From contig CAMYLV010000010.1 in the NCBI GenBank assembly GCA_947259495.1, positions 199,528 through 263,527 on the forward strand: a DNA stretch of 64,000 nt. The letters are read 5' to 3'. The notes beneath the pieces were generated by a model. It had not been told where the DNA came from. It ran no database searches and worked only from the letters and a program-made list of their open reading frames with translations. Origin of the DNA: an uncultured Desulfobacterales bacterium (GTDB lineage: Bacteria; Desulfobacterota; Desulfobacteria; Desulfobacterales; JAHEIW01). Numbering within the stretch: the stretch's first letter is position 1; every line of letters begins with the position of its first letter. Shown in pieces: positions 52,128 through 62,212 of the stretch. A program made the translations under genes and the position numbers.

Positions 52128-54560
52128 CTACTCTTCTTCTTTTTCCGCCAGCCTGGCGGCACCGACCACCCGTTCAGCGGCGTCCATACCCATCAGTGTT
52201 ACGCCCTGGGTATTGCGGCTAATGACCGAAATCGAATTTATTTGCATTCGGATCACCTTGCCAATATTGGTCATGAGCATTAAATCGTCATCATCGGAGA
52301 CCAGCAATATCCCGACGACCAGCCCATTGCGTTTGGTGGTTTTAATCGAAATCACGCCCTTACCGCCCCGCTTTTGAACCGGATATTCATCGATGGAGGT
52401 CCGCTTTCCATATCCGTTTTCAGTCACGGCGAAAAGGGTTTGACCGTGACTGAGCACTTCTGCGCCTACAATATGATCCCCTTCCGCCAGGCGCATCCCG
52501 CGAACGCCGGTGGCAACGCGCCCCGATGGACGAACATCGGATTCGTGAAATCGGATGGCCTTTCCACCGTGCGACCCCAGAAAAACATTCAGGGTACCGT
52601 CCGTGATTCTGGCAGCAATCAACTCATCGCCCTCCAGAATATTCAGCGCGATGATCCCGCCCACTCGCGGACGACTGAAGGCCATTAAATCGGTCTTTTT
52701 AATCAGACCATTTTTGGTGGCCATCAAGACATGATACCCCGGTTTGAATTCCGGTACGGCCAGAACGGTGGTCAATTTTTCATCTTTTCCGAAATTCAAT
52801 AAATTGACAATGGCCTTTCCAAGACTCATGCGGCCGGCCTGGGGAATATCGTAGACCTTGCACCAGTAAACCTTGCCCATGTTGGTAAAGAACATAAAGG
52901 TGTGGTGGGTGGAGGCGACGAACAAATGCTCCACAAAGTCATCTTCTTTTGTCCCCATGGCTGTTTTACCCTTTCCCCCCCGGCGCTGGCTCCTGTAAAG
53001 GGTGATGGGGTTGCGCTTAATATAACCGCGCTTGGAAATGGTAACCACCATGTCCTCTTCGACGATCATATCCTCGATGGTAATTTCTTTGGTCTTCTCA
53101 ACCAGTTCCGTGTAGCGATGATCGCCGAACTGTTCCTGTATTTCCGCCAATTCTTCTTTGATAATATTAAGCACCCGGCGCTCACTGGCCAGGATTTCTT
53201 TAAATCGGGCGATATCCTTAAGAATATTTTTATAATCCTGTTGAATCTTTTCACGCTCGAGCCCGGTGAGCCGCTGCAATCGCATGTCCAAAATGGCCTG
53301 GGCTTGCTTTTCAGACAGGCTGAATTTTTTAATCAGCTGTAATTTAGCATCTGCCGGTGACTTGGCTGCACGGATGAGCGCCACCACTTCATCCAGATGA
53401 TCCAGAGCAATCTTTAAGCCCTCTAAAATGTGCGCCTGATCTTCCGCTTTTTTCAGATCATAACGCGTCCGTCGAATAACGATTTCCTTGCGATGCAGGA
53501 TGAAATTTTGCAGAATCTCCTTTAAATTCAGCAATTCGGGCCGGCCGTTAACAACCGCTAAAAAGATGCTTCCGAAACTCACCTCCAAGCGGGTGTGTTT
53601 GTAAAGCTGATTGATGGTCACTGCAGCAATCTGGTCTTTCTTTAGCCCCAATGCGATACGCATGCCCTCACGGTCCGATTCGTCCCGCACGAATCGGATA
53701 CCGCTAATAGTTTTTTCCCGGATGAGTTCAGCAATCTTTTCGATTAGCTTGGCCTTGTTCACCTGATAGGGAAGCTCGGTGACAATGAGAGTTTCCCGCT
53801 GGGTGCGCTTGTCTTTTTCAACAATTATTTTAGCTCTTATACGGATACTGCCCCGGCCGGTTGCATACGCATCCCGGATGCCTTCGGTGCCATATATGAT
53901 GCCGCCGGTCGGAAAATCAGGACCCGGGACAAACTTAACGAGTTCATTGATGGAAATATCCGCATCGTCGATAAGGGCGTTGAGCGCTTCGATGACTTCA
54001 GACAGGTTATGGGGCGGGATATTGGTGGCCATGCCTACGGCGATGCCGGACGAGCCATTGACCAGCAAGCTGGGGATTTTGGCCGGCAACACCGTTGGCT
54101 CCATCAAGGATTCATCATAGTTGGGGGAAAAATCAACGGTTTCTTTTTCCAGATCGGCCAACATTTCATGCGCCAATCGCATCATCCGAATTTCGGTGTA
54201 ACGCATGGCTGCCGGCGGGTCTCCGTCAATGGAGCCAAAGTTGCCCTGACCATCAACCAGCGGATAACGCATGGAAAAATCCTGCGCCAGACGCACAATT
54301 GTATCATATACCGCGGCATCACCGTGCGGATGGTATTTACCGATGACATCGCCGACAATGCGTGCCGATTTTTTGTAAGCTTTATTCCAGTCGTTTTTAA
54401 GCTCCCGCATGGCAAAAAGCACACGTCGGTGCACCGGTTTCATACCATCACGGACATCCGGCAATGCCCGGCCAATGATAACGCTCATGGCGTAATCCAG
54501 ATAGGATTTTTTCATTTCTTTTTCGATGCTGATTTCAGCATGATTTTCGCTCTGATACAT
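52128..54560 (-). CDS. gyrA: DNA gyrase subunit A
   Basis: 810 residues. The catalytic tyrosine is Y121 in [10 protein letters not shown]. The quinolone-resistance-determining region reads [19 protein letters not shown], with Ala82 where E. coli has Ser83 and Asp86 for Asp87. The GyrA box QRRGGKG in the C-terminal wrapping domain shows it is gyrase rather than topoisomerase IV. The enzyme supercoils DNA together with GyrB, which is not in the window. The gene starts at the ATG at 54558-54560. Confidence 0.96.
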   Translation of the reverse strand: MYQSENHAEISIEKEMKKSYLDYAMSVIIGRALPDVRDGMKPVHRRVLFAMRELKNDWNKAYKKSARIVGDVIGKYHPHGDAAVYDTIVRLAQDFSMRYPLVDGQGNFGSIDGDPPAAMRYTEIRMMRLAHEMLADLEKETVDFSPNYDESLMEPTVLPAKIPSLLVNGSSGIAVGMATNIPPHNLSEVIEALNALIDDADISINELVKFVPGPDFPTGGIIYGTEGIRDAYATGRGSIRIRAKIIVEKDKRTQRETLIVTELPYQVNKAKLIEKIAELIREKTISGIRFVRDESDREGMRIALGLKKDQIAAVTINQLYKHTRLEVSFGSIFLAVVNGRPELLNLKEILQNFILHRKEIVIRRTRYDLKKAEDQAHILEGLKIALDHLDEVVALIRAAKSPADAKLQLIKKFSLSEKQAQAILDMRLQRLTGLEREKIQQDYKNILKDIARFKEILASERRVLNIIKEELAEIQEQFGDHRYTELVEKTKEITIEDMIVEEDMVVTISKRGYIKRNPITLYRSQRRGGKGKTAMGTKEDDFVEHLFVASTHHTFMFFTNMGKVYWCKVYDIPQAGRMSLGKAIVNLLNFGKDEKLTTVLAVPEFKPGYHVLMATKNGLIKKTDLMAFSRPRVGGIIALNILEGDELIAARITDGTLNVFLGSHGGKAIRFHESDVRPSGRVATGVRGMRLAEGDHIVGAEVLSHGQTLFAVTENGYGKRTSIDEYPVQKRGGKGVISIKTTKRNGLVVGILLVSDDDDLMLMTNIGKVIRMQINSISVISRNTQGVTLMGMDAAERVVGAARLAEKEEE

Positions 54561-54628
54561 CTTAGCTCCAGAAGTAAATGTTATTCGCTACTCGTTATTG
54601 GTTATTGAATGATACAATCTGATGGGTT

Positions 54629-54700
54629 GTCTGCTGGCGGCTGGCTTCTGGCTCCTGTTTTCTGTCTTCTGATATCTGTTCTCTGTTTTCTGACCTCTGA
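54629..54700. repeat. TCTG-rich low-complexity intergenic repeat
   Basis: Imperfect tandem units such as TTCTGTCTTCTGATATCTG and TTCTGACCTCTGAAATC resemble the right arm of the foldback element at 47189-47320. It lies between gyrA and the AI-2E gene. Confidence 0.45.
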
Positions 54701-54712
54701 AATCGGGATCGG

Positions 54713-55786
54713 CTACTGTGAGGGTTCTATCAATTGTTGATAACTCGCCAGATAGATTTCTGCCAGCGTTAAAAACGCAGTAACCACCAGCGGACCGTAA
54801 ATAATACCCAATATCCCAAACAGCTTCAGTCCCCCGATAATAGACAGAAATACAATCAGAGTATGCATCCGCACCCGCTGCCCCACCAGTTTGGGCTTAA
54901 ATAAATATTCAATGCCACCTGAAAGGATAATATAAAAAACAAGGAAAAATATGCCGGCGGCAATGCGCCCCTGTAAAAATAAAAAAATTGCGGCCGGTAT
55001 AAATACAGCACCAATCCCCAAAATCGGCAAAAAAGCCAGCAGGGCCATGATGACCCCCCACACAAAAGGCGATTTGAGACCAAAGAGAGCAAAAACGATT
55101 CCGCCCAGGGTACCCTGGATCAGCCCACCCAATCCATTGCCCAACAGAATGGCGGCAGCAATATCCTTAAATTTTTGAATCAATATTTGGTCCTGATCCT
55201 CTGGCAACGGTGACATTTTGAAGATAAAGGATATCAGCCGCGGGCTGTCGATTAACAGGTAAAATATAATAAGCAACATAAAAAAGAAATTGACAATAAA
55301 TTTGAGCACATTGGTGGTAATGGACCGGGCCTGCTCGTACAGAAAGAGCGCCACTACCCTTCCGACTTCGGCAATCGCGCGGTTGAGCTGTTCACCTGTG
55401 ATTTCGATTTTAAACCGGGCCAAAAATTGATTGATTTTATCGAATATGTCACTTCTTTCTAGCAGCTCCATGATGGGTTTGCTTTGCAGCGCGCCTCTGG
55501 CAGTCACATACAATTCCCAAGCTTCATTGGCTAAAATTCCAACCAAAAACGAAATCGGCAGAAACAGGACGAAAAAAATCAGGATGCAGGTCAACAGTGA
55601 TGCCAGGGTTGGATTAAATCTTCGATTCAACAGTTTGTAAACCGGCATAAAAACTGCGGTCACAACGATGGCCAGGATGATGACCGATACAAATGGCCAT
55701 AGAAGCCAGCCCATCATGATACAAGATAAGGTAAAAACCGCCAGAAAAAACCATAAAATCATATTTGGCGTATTCTGATGGTTCAC
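54713..55786 (-). CDS. AI-2E family transporter (YdiK/TqsA/PerM type)
   Basis: 357 residues with about eight membrane helices. The family pattern appears as paired N-terminal helices (VSVIILAIVVTAVFMPVYKL) and the C-terminal core FALFGLKSPFVWGVIMALLA with FLPILGIGAVFIPAAIFLFL and GILGIIYGPLVVTAFLTLAE. Members export small molecules or exchange ions; substrate assignment from sequence is not possible. It is single and co-directional with gyrA. Confidence 0.88.
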   Translation of the reverse strand: MNHQNTPNMILWFFLAVFTLSCIMMGWLLWPFVSVIILAIVVTAVFMPVYKLLNRRFNPTLASLLTCILIFFVLFLPISFLVGILANEAWELYVTARGALQSKPIMELLERSDIFDKINQFLARFKIEITGEQLNRAIAEVGRVVALFLYEQARSITTNVLKFIVNFFFMLLIIFYLLIDSPRLISFIFKMSPLPEDQDQILIQKFKDIAAAILLGNGLGGLIQGTLGGIVFALFGLKSPFVWGVIMALLAFLPILGIGAVFIPAAIFLFLQGRIAAGIFFLVFYIILSGGIEYLFKPKLVGQRVRMHTLIVFLSIIGGLKLFGILGIIYGPLVVTAFLTLAEIYLASYQQLIEPSQ

Positions 55787-55903
55787 ATCTCCTCCATATA
55801 TAAAGGCACAAATAAACAGAAAGGCTATTACCTGTGAATTAGGTTGGCCATTGCAATGGTAATTATCAAGAGAGGGCGCTTGTAAGGTTTGAGGACAGGC
55901 GCT

Positions 55904-56059
55904 TTACTTGGCAACAAACCCTCCGGCTGTTAACAGCAGAAGAGTTTCATAAATGAAAACAGGGGTCCAGCTATCAAATATCGCATATACGATACCACCG
56001 CCGATGATGGCCGGTACGGCAAAAAATACCAGAATACCCAATTTGCGGCTAACGTCCAT
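55904..56059 (-). CDS. 51-residue two-helix membrane microprotein
   Basis: A short open frame from the ATG at 56057-56059, preceded by AGGAG eleven bases upstream, encoding MDVSRKLGILVFFAVPAII, then GGGIVYAIFDSWTPVFIYE and ending LLLLTAGGFVAK. It has two hydrophobic helices separated by a short polar/aromatic turn and a basic N-terminus. The good ribosome site and clean membrane topology argue for a real gene, though I know no family. It lies upstream of the AI-2E transporter in the same direction and may be an accessory subunit. Confidence 0.65.
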   Translation of the reverse strand: MDVSRKLGILVFFAVPAIIGGGIVYAIFDSWTPVFIYETLLLLTAGGFVAK

Positions 56060-56396
56060 TGGTATTGAATCTCCTTTTTGATGAGAAAAGCTTATGCCAG
56101 GCGTCTGCTGAGCTCACCGCAGTCTGCATGGGTGTAATTTGCCACCCAATTTTATCCGGATTATAAATGAAAACCAGATGTGCACAAGTTCATTTGCGAC
56201 CCCATGGTTTCTGCGATCAGAAAATCGAATATTTTCAATAGCATTTAAGATTAAAAATTTAACTAACTATTAGCAATTATTACAAAAAAAGTAAAGAAAA
56301 AAATTGAAAAAAAGGTTCCGGGTTCAGCGTTCAATGTTCAGGGTTGAAGGATCTAATCTTGATATAAAACTTTTCTCTAAACCGCTGCTAGCATTA
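56060..56396. other. Gap between thiolase and the microprotein
   Basis: 337 bp with no gene. The part near 56280-56310 is A-rich, followed by a GTTCAGCGTTCAATGTTCAG-type repeat (56322-56345), a class of low-complexity intergenic sequence. I see no clear promoter. Confidence 0.5.
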
Positions 56397-57683
56397 CTAT
56401 CGTTCCACGATCATCGCCATACCCATTCCGCCGCCGATGCACATGGTAAAGAGGCCCGTAGTGTAACCCTGGCGTTGCATGTGATTCATGCCGGTAACCA
56501 TCTGCCGGGCACCGGTGCAGCCGATGGGATGACCCAGCGAGATGCCGCTGCCCAATTCATTGGGGCGATCGTTTTCAACACCCAGTTCGCGCATACACCC
56601 GATAGCCTGGGAAGCAAATGCTTCGTTGAGTTCGATCATTTGGATGTCCCCCAGGGTCATGCCGGTTGCTTTTAAGACCTTTCTAACTGCCGGAACGGGC
56701 CCCAGCCCCATATAAGCAGGATCCACGCCGCCGGAAGCGAAGGCTTTGATTTTAACAATCGGCTCCAGAGATAAGGATTTGGCCTTATCGGCACTCATTA
56801 ATACAACCGCCGCGGCAGCATCATTGATGCCCGAAGCATTTCCGGCCGTTACCGTTCCGTCTTTTTGGAATGCCGGCCTTAACTTACCCATTTTCTCTAT
56901 ATCCGTATCCATGGGGCGCTCATCGGTGTCAAATACGATTTCACCTTTGCGCGTTTGAATCGTTACCGGTGCGATTTCCCGGGCAAAGAGGCCTTCTTTT
57001 ATGGCCGATCGCGCACGCGTGTGACTGAGTACACCCAGTTCGTCCTGCTCCAGCCGGCCAATATCATACATGGCAGCGATGGCTTCAGCGGTAACGCCCA
57101 TGTGATAGCCGTAGAAAATTTCCCACAGACCGTCAAACACCATCAAATCCAAAACATCACCGACGCCGGTCAGCTCCATCCGGTGACCCCAGCGCGCCTT
57201 GGGCAACGCCATGGGGGCCAGACTCATGTTTTCCTGTCCACCGGCCACAATCACCTCGGCTTGCCCCAGCATAATGGCGGAAGCCCCCAATGCGATCGCT
57301 TTGAGGCCCGAACCACAAACTTTGTTGATAGTATAGGCCGGGGTTTCTTTGGAAATGCCGGCGCGGACCATTGCTTGCCGGGCCGTATTCTGCCCCTGGG
57401 CCGCCTGCAGCACGTTGCCCATGACCACTTCATCCACCGTTATCGGTTGGGCGTCGTCGCTCCAGTCATAAGGTTTCTCTTCGAGTTTGGTAAGACCCTG
57501 GTTTTTGAGCTTGTCCGGAGCCGCCGCGTTCATGATTTCGCCTGGCACCGGTTTCAGGTTTACCCGTTTTAAGGCATCTTTCATGACCACCGCGCCCAAT
57601 TCCATCACCGGCACGTCTTTTAGCCCGCCGCCAAATGTTCCGATTGCCGTTCGCGATCCGCTTACAATTACAACCTCTTTCAT
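56397..57683 (-). CDS. Thiolase (acetyl-CoA C-acetyl/acyltransferase) with an N-terminal insert
   Basis: 428 residues, about 35 longer than typical thiolases. The extra segment (about 50-82, including KLKNQGLTKLEEKPYDWSDD) lies in the N-terminal domain. The nucleophile is C123 (NKVCGSGLKAIALG), with H385 (ISLGHPIGCTGAR) and C415 (CIGGGMGMAM). It catalyses condensation or thiolysis of acyl-CoA in the cytoplasm, in beta-oxidation or in ketogenic metabolism. This long form is common in sulfate-reducing and related deltaproteobacteria, as I recall. No other fatty-acid gene is adjacent. Confidence 0.92.
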   Translation of the reverse strand: MKEVVIVSGSRTAIGTFGGGLKDVPVMELGAVVMKDALKRVNLKPVPGEIMNAAAPDKLKNQGLTKLEEKPYDWSDDAQPITVDEVVMGNVLQAAQGQNTARQAMVRAGISKETPAYTINKVCGSGLKAIALGASAIMLGQAEVIVAGGQENMSLAPMALPKARWGHRMELTGVGDVLDLMVFDGLWEIFYGYHMGVTAEAIAAMYDIGRLEQDELGVLSHTRARSAIKEGLFAREIAPVTIQTRKGEIVFDTDERPMDTDIEKMGKLRPAFQKDGTVTAGNASGINDAAAAVVLMSADKAKSLSLEPIVKIKAFASGGVDPAYMGLGPVPAVRKVLKATGMTLGDIQMIELNEAFASQAIGCMRELGVENDRPNELGSGISLGHPIGCTGARQMVTGMNHMQRQGYTTGLFTMCIGGGMGMAMIVER

Positions 57684-57888
57684 GCTGAAACCTCCTCAAT
57701 TTTACAAGACGACTTGAATCATTGCGCATTCTTACACAGCGATTTACAAATTATACCGTCTTTGATAGCTTGAGTGTGCCCAATTCGCCCGTAAGACCGG
57801 CAATTAATTGGGGTACTGTGCATAGCCCAACTTAGGATTAAAAAGAATTATATAACACACTTATCAAGAAAAGGTCAACGGAGTTCCG

Positions 57889-58668
57889 ATGTGCTTAATT
57901 CTTTTTTCATATCAGACGCATCCCGCTTACCGCCTGGTTCTGGCAGCCAACCGGGATGAATTTTACGACCGGCCAACCGCTGCCATGGCTTACTGGAAAG
58001 ACCACCCCGATGTGCTCGCTGGACGGGATTTAAAAGGCAACGGAACCTGGCTCGGTGTTACCCGCAGCGGACGCATCGCGGCCATAACCAACTACAGAGA
58101 CCCGGCCGCCCTTATGCAAAACGCACCTTCACGCGGGATCTTAATTCGGGATTTTCTGACCGGCAATTCATCGCCCCAGCATTACCTTGCTGAAGTCAGC
58201 AAAATCGGGGCGCGCTATAACGGGTTTAATTTAATTGCCGGTGATACCAGCGGACTCTACTATTACTCGAATCGCTCAACCGGGGTACAGCAGCTGAAGC
58301 CCGGAATTTACGGTATTAGCAACCATCTTATAGACACCGCCTGGCCAAAGGTTCAAAGGGGCAAAGCCCTGCTGCAGCACCAGCTCAATGGCCACGAAAA
58401 AATAGATATTGAGAAAATTTGGGAAATCCTTGCGGATCGCGCACGACCGGTGGACGCGAAATTGCCGAATACCGGTGTCGGCTTGCAATGGGAGCGGATT
58501 CTAGCGCCGCTGTTCATCACCAGCCCCGATTACGGGACACGCTGCACTTCAATCGTCTTAATCGACACGTCCGACCACATTACCATGCTAGAGCGCACGT
58601 TTATCAGGGCTGATCATGAAATTAAAGCAGGCGCAACCCGTCAATACACGCTTAAGACCGCCACGTAA
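57889..58668 (+). CDS. TANGO2/NRDE-family protein
   Basis: 259 residues. It begins MCLILFSYQTHPAYRLVLAA followed by the NRDE motif (ANRDEFYDRPTA). The N-terminal Met-Cys places a cysteine for Ntn-type chemistry. Other family blocks are DVLAGRDLKGNGTWLGVTRS, RIAAITNYRD, GISNHLIDTAWPKVQRGK and GTRCTSIVLID. The function of bacterial members is uncertain; heme trafficking is proposed for the eukaryotic TANGO2 relatives. It is divergent from thiolase and convergent with rarA, with its own ribosome site CGGAG. Confidence 0.9.
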   Translation: MCLILFSYQTHPAYRLVLAANRDEFYDRPTAAMAYWKDHPDVLAGRDLKGNGTWLGVTRSGRIAAITNYRDPAALMQNAPSRGILIRDFLTGNSSPQHYLAEVSKIGARYNGFNLIAGDTSGLYYYSNRSTGVQQLKPGIYGISNHLIDTAWPKVQRGKALLQHQLNGHEKIDIEKIWEILADRARPVDAKLPNTGVGLQWERILAPLFITSPDYGTRCTSIVLIDTSDHITMLERTFIRADHEIKAGATRQYTLKTAT

Positions 58669-58676
58669 CCTTCTAA

Positions 58677-58733
58677 GTTGAGCGTTTCAAATTTTAAACT
58701 GGGAAAATTTCTTATTTTTAAGGGATTTTATCT
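58677..58733 (+). repeat. Copy 1 of an AT-rich dispersed repeat
   Basis: It shares the pattern TGAGC..TTT.AAATTTTAAA followed by CTTATTTTTAAGG with 61438-61490. It lies in the convergent gap between the NRDE gene and rarA and may include their terminator. Confidence 0.4.
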
Positions 58734-60080
58734 TTTTGATTTCCGCATCAGCTGTCGCCAGCGCTCAAGTCTTTCCTTGATGGTCTTCTCAAACCCCCGG
58801 GTGGTTGGAGAGTAGAAGTGTTGTCCTTTGATTTTGTCCGGCAGATATGCCTGGGGAACAACTGCATCTTTATAATTGTGGGCATATTTATAGTCCTTGC
58901 CGTAACCCAGATCTTTCATCAAACGGGTGGGGGCATTGCGGATGTGAAGCGGAACCGGCAGAGACCCTGATTTTCTAATCACGGCATTGACCCTACCGAA
59001 GGCCGCATAAATGCTATTGCTTTTTGGCGCTGTCGCCAGATAGACGGCCGCCTGGGCAAGCGCCAGTTCCCCTTCCGGATGTCCCAAAAATTTAAACGCT
59101 TCCATAGCGCTCATGGTGATGCCAAGTGCCTGGGGATCGGCATTGCCGATATCTTCTGAGGCAAAGCGCACCATTCGGCGGGCAATGTAAAAGGGATCTT
59201 CGCCGGCCGCCAGCATGCGTGCCAGCCAATAGAGAGCAGCGTCCGGATCGCTGCCCCTCAGACTTTTGTGAAGGGCGGAAATGATATTGTAATGTTCTTC
59301 ACCGGCTTTATCATAAACAAGCGCCTTTTGCTGGATGGCGGCTTCTACATCCTTTAACGTGATGTTGCCGGCAGTTGTCGGACTTTCGGGTTTCTTTTTT
59401 GACATCACCAGTGAAGCGGCAACTTCCAGGCTGTTCAAGGCCACCCGTCCGTCACCGTCGGCGATTCGGATGATATAATCGCGTGCTTCCGCGGTCAACT
59501 CCAGCTCACATTCTCCCAATCCTCTTGGCGGATCATTCAGGGCCAACTCAATAATGGCGCCAATGTCTTCTTCTGCAAGCTGATCTAAAGTGATCACCCG
59601 GCATCTGGACAGCAGCGGAGCAATAACTTCAAACGAAGGATTTTCAGTGGTGGCTCCGATCAAGGTAATCAAGCCGCTTTCCACGTGGTGCAAAAAGGCA
59701 TCCTGCTGGGCTTTGTTAAATCGATGGATTTCATCGACAAACAGGATCGTGCGCTTGCGGTACATTTTCTGCTGGTTGCGCGCTTCTTCGATCACTGCAC
59801 GGATTTCCTTGACGCCGGATAGTACCGCTGAAAAATGGACAAAATAAGAGCGGGTTTCTCCGGCGATAATTCGGGCCAGCGTTGTTTTGCCGCAACCCGG
59901 CGGTCCCCAGAGAATCATGGAAAAAACACGATCGGTTTCGATGGCGTGCCGGATGAGCGATCCGTCGCCCACCGCCTGATGCTGGCCGACAAACTCACCA
60001 ATATTGCGTGGCCGCATCCGTTCGGCCAACGGCATCGTCGGCGCAGCTGCTTTTTGGGCATGATAATCAAAAATGTCCAT
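58728..60080 (-). CDS. rarA: Replication-associated recombination protein RarA (MgsA)
   Basis: 450 residues from the ATG at 60078-60080 (MDIFDYHAQKAAAPTMPLAE), which follows the der stop by one base; a longer reading would extend into der. The AAA+ ATPase has Walker A WGPPGCGKTTLARII, Walker B LFVDEIHRFNK and sensor 1 IGATTENPSFEV. The C-terminal oligomerisation domain has HKSLRGSDPDAALYWLARML. It acts at stalled replication forks. It is translated together with der. Confidence 0.93.
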   Translation of the reverse strand: MDIFDYHAQKAAAPTMPLAERMRPRNIGEFVGQHQAVGDGSLIRHAIETDRVFSMILWGPPGCGKTTLARIIAGETRSYFVHFSAVLSGVKEIRAVIEEARNQQKMYRKRTILFVDEIHRFNKAQQDAFLHHVESGLITLIGATTENPSFEVIAPLLSRCRVITLDQLAEEDIGAIIELALNDPPRGLGECELELTAEARDYIIRIADGDGRVALNSLEVAASLVMSKKKPESPTTAGNITLKDVEAAIQQKALVYDKAGEEHYNIISALHKSLRGSDPDAALYWLARMLAAGEDPFYIARRMVRFASEDIGNADPQALGITMSAMEAFKFLGHPEGELALAQAAVYLATAPKSNSIYAAFGRVNAVIRKSGSLPVPLHIRNAPTRLMKDLGYGKDYKYAHNYKDAVVPQAYLPDKIKGQHFYSPTTRGFEKTIKERLERWRQLMRKSKR

Positions 60081-60081
60081 T

Positions 60082-61410
60082 CTAAGTTTTTTTTCTTCTC
60101 TCTCTTTGGCGAAAAATAATGCGAATGGGCGTCTTATCCAGCCCGGCATGCTCGCGGATTTGATTGATTAAAAAGCGTTTATAGGAAAAATGAACTGCCT
60201 TTGGATGATTGACAAAACAAACCACCGTAGGTGGCCGCTTGCTTACCTGGGTCGCATAATAAAAATTAATCGGTTTACCGCGATGAAGCGGCGGCGGATT
60301 TTTGGCTGTGGCCGTTTCCAGAATCCGGTTCAATTGACCGGTTCCGATGCGCCGAGCGTACTGATCATAAACATCATCTACCATTTTAAAGATCTTTGTC
60401 ACCCGCTGACCCGTCAGGGCGGAAATCGTCATGGCCGGCGCAAAACCCAGAAACTTGGCCCGCATTTTAAGTTCCGCCAGGTATTCCTTGGCGGTATGGG
60501 TGTCCTTTGCCACAAGATCCCATTTGTTCAGTAAAAAAATACAACCGCATCCGCGTTCATAGGCATATCCGGCAATACTGATATCCTGCTCGGTAATTCC
60601 CTCTGCGGTATCCATAACGATCAGGGCCACATCACAACGATCCAGGCTGCGCAACGCTTTGATGATTGAAAATTTTTCAATTTTACGGGTGACTTTACCC
60701 TTGCGCCGGATACCGGCCGTATCAATCAGCAGGTAAGCTTTGCCCTCCGCCTGGCAGACCGTGTCAATCGCATCCCGGGTGGTTCCCGGCCGGTCGCTCA
60801 CCAGCAGCCGTTCTTGGCCCAGCATCCGATTGATCAGAGAAGATTTACCGACATTGGGACGGCCCACAACCGCCAGGCCGATGGTACCTTCGGCCGTCTG
60901 GGGATCGGGATATTTAACAATCTCTGCAAATCCCGCAACCAGAGCATCCAGAAAGTCAACCATCCCGTATCGATGTTCAGCTGAAACTGGAAACAGGGGT
61001 TCAATACCCAGGCTGTAAAATTCAGACAGATGCGTTTCCAGTTCGGCACCGTCTATTTTGTTAACCGCATAAAAAACCGGCTTTTCGGTGGCGCGCAGCA
61101 GTTTGATGACATCCCGGTCAAATGGCGAAATACCCTCTTTGCCGTCCAGCAGCAAAACGATGACATCGGCATCCGCAAGAGCCTGGTGGACCTGAAATCG
61201 AATTTCATCGGCAAATTCATGGCCTTCGGTAAAACCTCCGGTATCCACAAGGGTAAAGGCAATATCATTCCAGCTGGCATCCCCGTAATGCCGGTCGCGG
61301 GTAACACCCGGGAAATTATCGACCAGGGCATCTTTGGTGCGCGTGACCCGATTGAAAAATGTGGATTTGCCGACATTGGGCCGGCCGACGATGGCAACGA
61401 TGGGTTTCAT
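60082..61410 (-). CDS. der: Ribosome-assembly GTPase Der (EngA)
   Basis: 442 residues with two tandem G domains, each with a P-loop GRPNVGKS(T/S) (residues about 8-16 and 184-192), DTGG/DTAG switch II, NKID and NKWD specificity motifs, and the C-terminal KH-like domain ([20 protein letters not shown]). Der is essential for 50S subunit maturation. It is first in a two-gene unit with rarA. Confidence 0.96.
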   Translation of the reverse strand: MKPIVAIVGRPNVGKSTFFNRVTRTKDALVDNFPGVTRDRHYGDASWNDIAFTLVDTGGFTEGHEFADEIRFQVHQALADADVIVLLLDGKEGISPFDRDVIKLLRATEKPVFYAVNKIDGAELETHLSEFYSLGIEPLFPVSAEHRYGMVDFLDALVAGFAEIVKYPDPQTAEGTIGLAVVGRPNVGKSSLINRMLGQERLLVSDRPGTTRDAIDTVCQAEGKAYLLIDTAGIRRKGKVTRKIEKFSIIKALRSLDRCDVALIVMDTAEGITEQDISIAGYAYERGCGCIFLLNKWDLVAKDTHTAKEYLAELKMRAKFLGFAPAMTISALTGQRVTKIFKMVDDVYDQYARRIGTGQLNRILETATAKNPPPLHRGKPINFYYATQVSKRPPTVVCFVNHPKAVHFSYKRFLINQIREHAGLDKTPIRIIFRQRERRKKT

Positions 61411-61437
61411 TATAAACTTTATTAAAACAAACCTAAA

Positions 61438-61490
61438 ATGAGCATTTTAAATTTTAAAAAATGGGGGAAACTTTTTATTTTTAAGGAATT
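61438..61490 (+). repeat. Copy 2 of an AT-rich dispersed repeat
   Basis: Same pattern as 58677-58733: TGAGCATTTTAAATTTTAAA and CTTTTTATTTTTAAGG. It lies just upstream of der. Confidence 0.4.
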
Positions 61491-61783
61491 CTACCCGTTG
61501 AGAGCCTCTGGGTCGAACGATCGTTTCTGATTTTTTAAAATTTAAATCCTTCGGGATTGCCGATCTTACCACATCTACGACAACCTCAACAACCGCTCAA
61601 TTTAGGTAAACTCTATATTTCCGATTATTCTTTAGCAACACAATGCCGATGGACTACCTTTATGGTTTATTGCGCTAAAATGCAAGATTTTCTAATGCGG
61701 ATTAAAAGGGCCATATTATTCGTAGGTAATAGCGTTTATACCGCTTTTCATAATAATGTTTCGACTTAGGGAATTGGGGTATA

Positions 61784-61836
61784 AGTGGTTGTAGAAAAAA
61801 ACGTTGGAATAACGGAACGTTTTTTTGACAACCACT
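61784..61836. repeat. Palindromic intergenic element (full form of the 26-bp repeat)
   Basis: The left arm AGTGGTTGTAGAAAAAAACG and the right arm AACGTTTTTTTGACAACCAC (61817-61836) are inverted copies with one bulge, around a 10-base centre. The right arm is the repeat found singly at 47920-47945 and, diverged, at 1607-1632. It could act as a bidirectional terminator or be a MITE. Confidence 0.6.
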
Positions 61837-61999
61837 ATAAGCGAATTGAAGAGAGGAGAAAAGACTCTTGCCGGCTCAGGCCGGAGAACGACAACTCATG
61901 ACCTCTGGAGGACGATTCAGGCCGGAAAACGACAAGTGGTGCCAGGGGGCAGATAGGAGATGATTCAGCGGCGATGCGTGAAGAAGGTGCTCACCTGGA

Positions 62000-62212
62000 T
62001 TATTTATCGGATACTAGCAATTCAAGATCGGCTTTATCCTGAATCCGATCGGATAATTTTTTGGACTCAATCATATTTTGACGATCAATGTAATTAACGG
62101 TCTGTCGTCCGTAAGGTCCCGTGACATGTTCGCGCCAAACCTTATTAAAATCCAATCCCTTTATGGACGTCATAATATCGATTTGAACAGGTTCATACCC
62201 CAGCTGGAGGTT
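62000..62212 (-). pseudogene. C-terminal remnant of a nucleotidyltransferase-like protein
   Basis: An in-frame stretch of 70 codons reads LQLGYEPVQIDIMTSIKGLD, then FNKVWREHVTGPYGRQTVNY, and ends KKLSDRIQDKADLELLVSDK. The pattern G.P..IDI.TSI.G.DF..W and the ending K.S.R.QD.ADLE.L are what I know from small nucleotidyltransferases of the toxin-antitoxin/DUF6036 kind. The N-terminal catalytic part (GSD..D) is not found upstream, and stops interrupt the other frames, so it looks decayed. Confidence 0.45.

Noticed and set aside
54009..54608. 199-codon plus-strand frame
   Set aside because: Antisense shadow of gyrA.
56955..57572. 205-codon plus-strand frame
   Set aside because: Antisense shadow of the thiolase gene.
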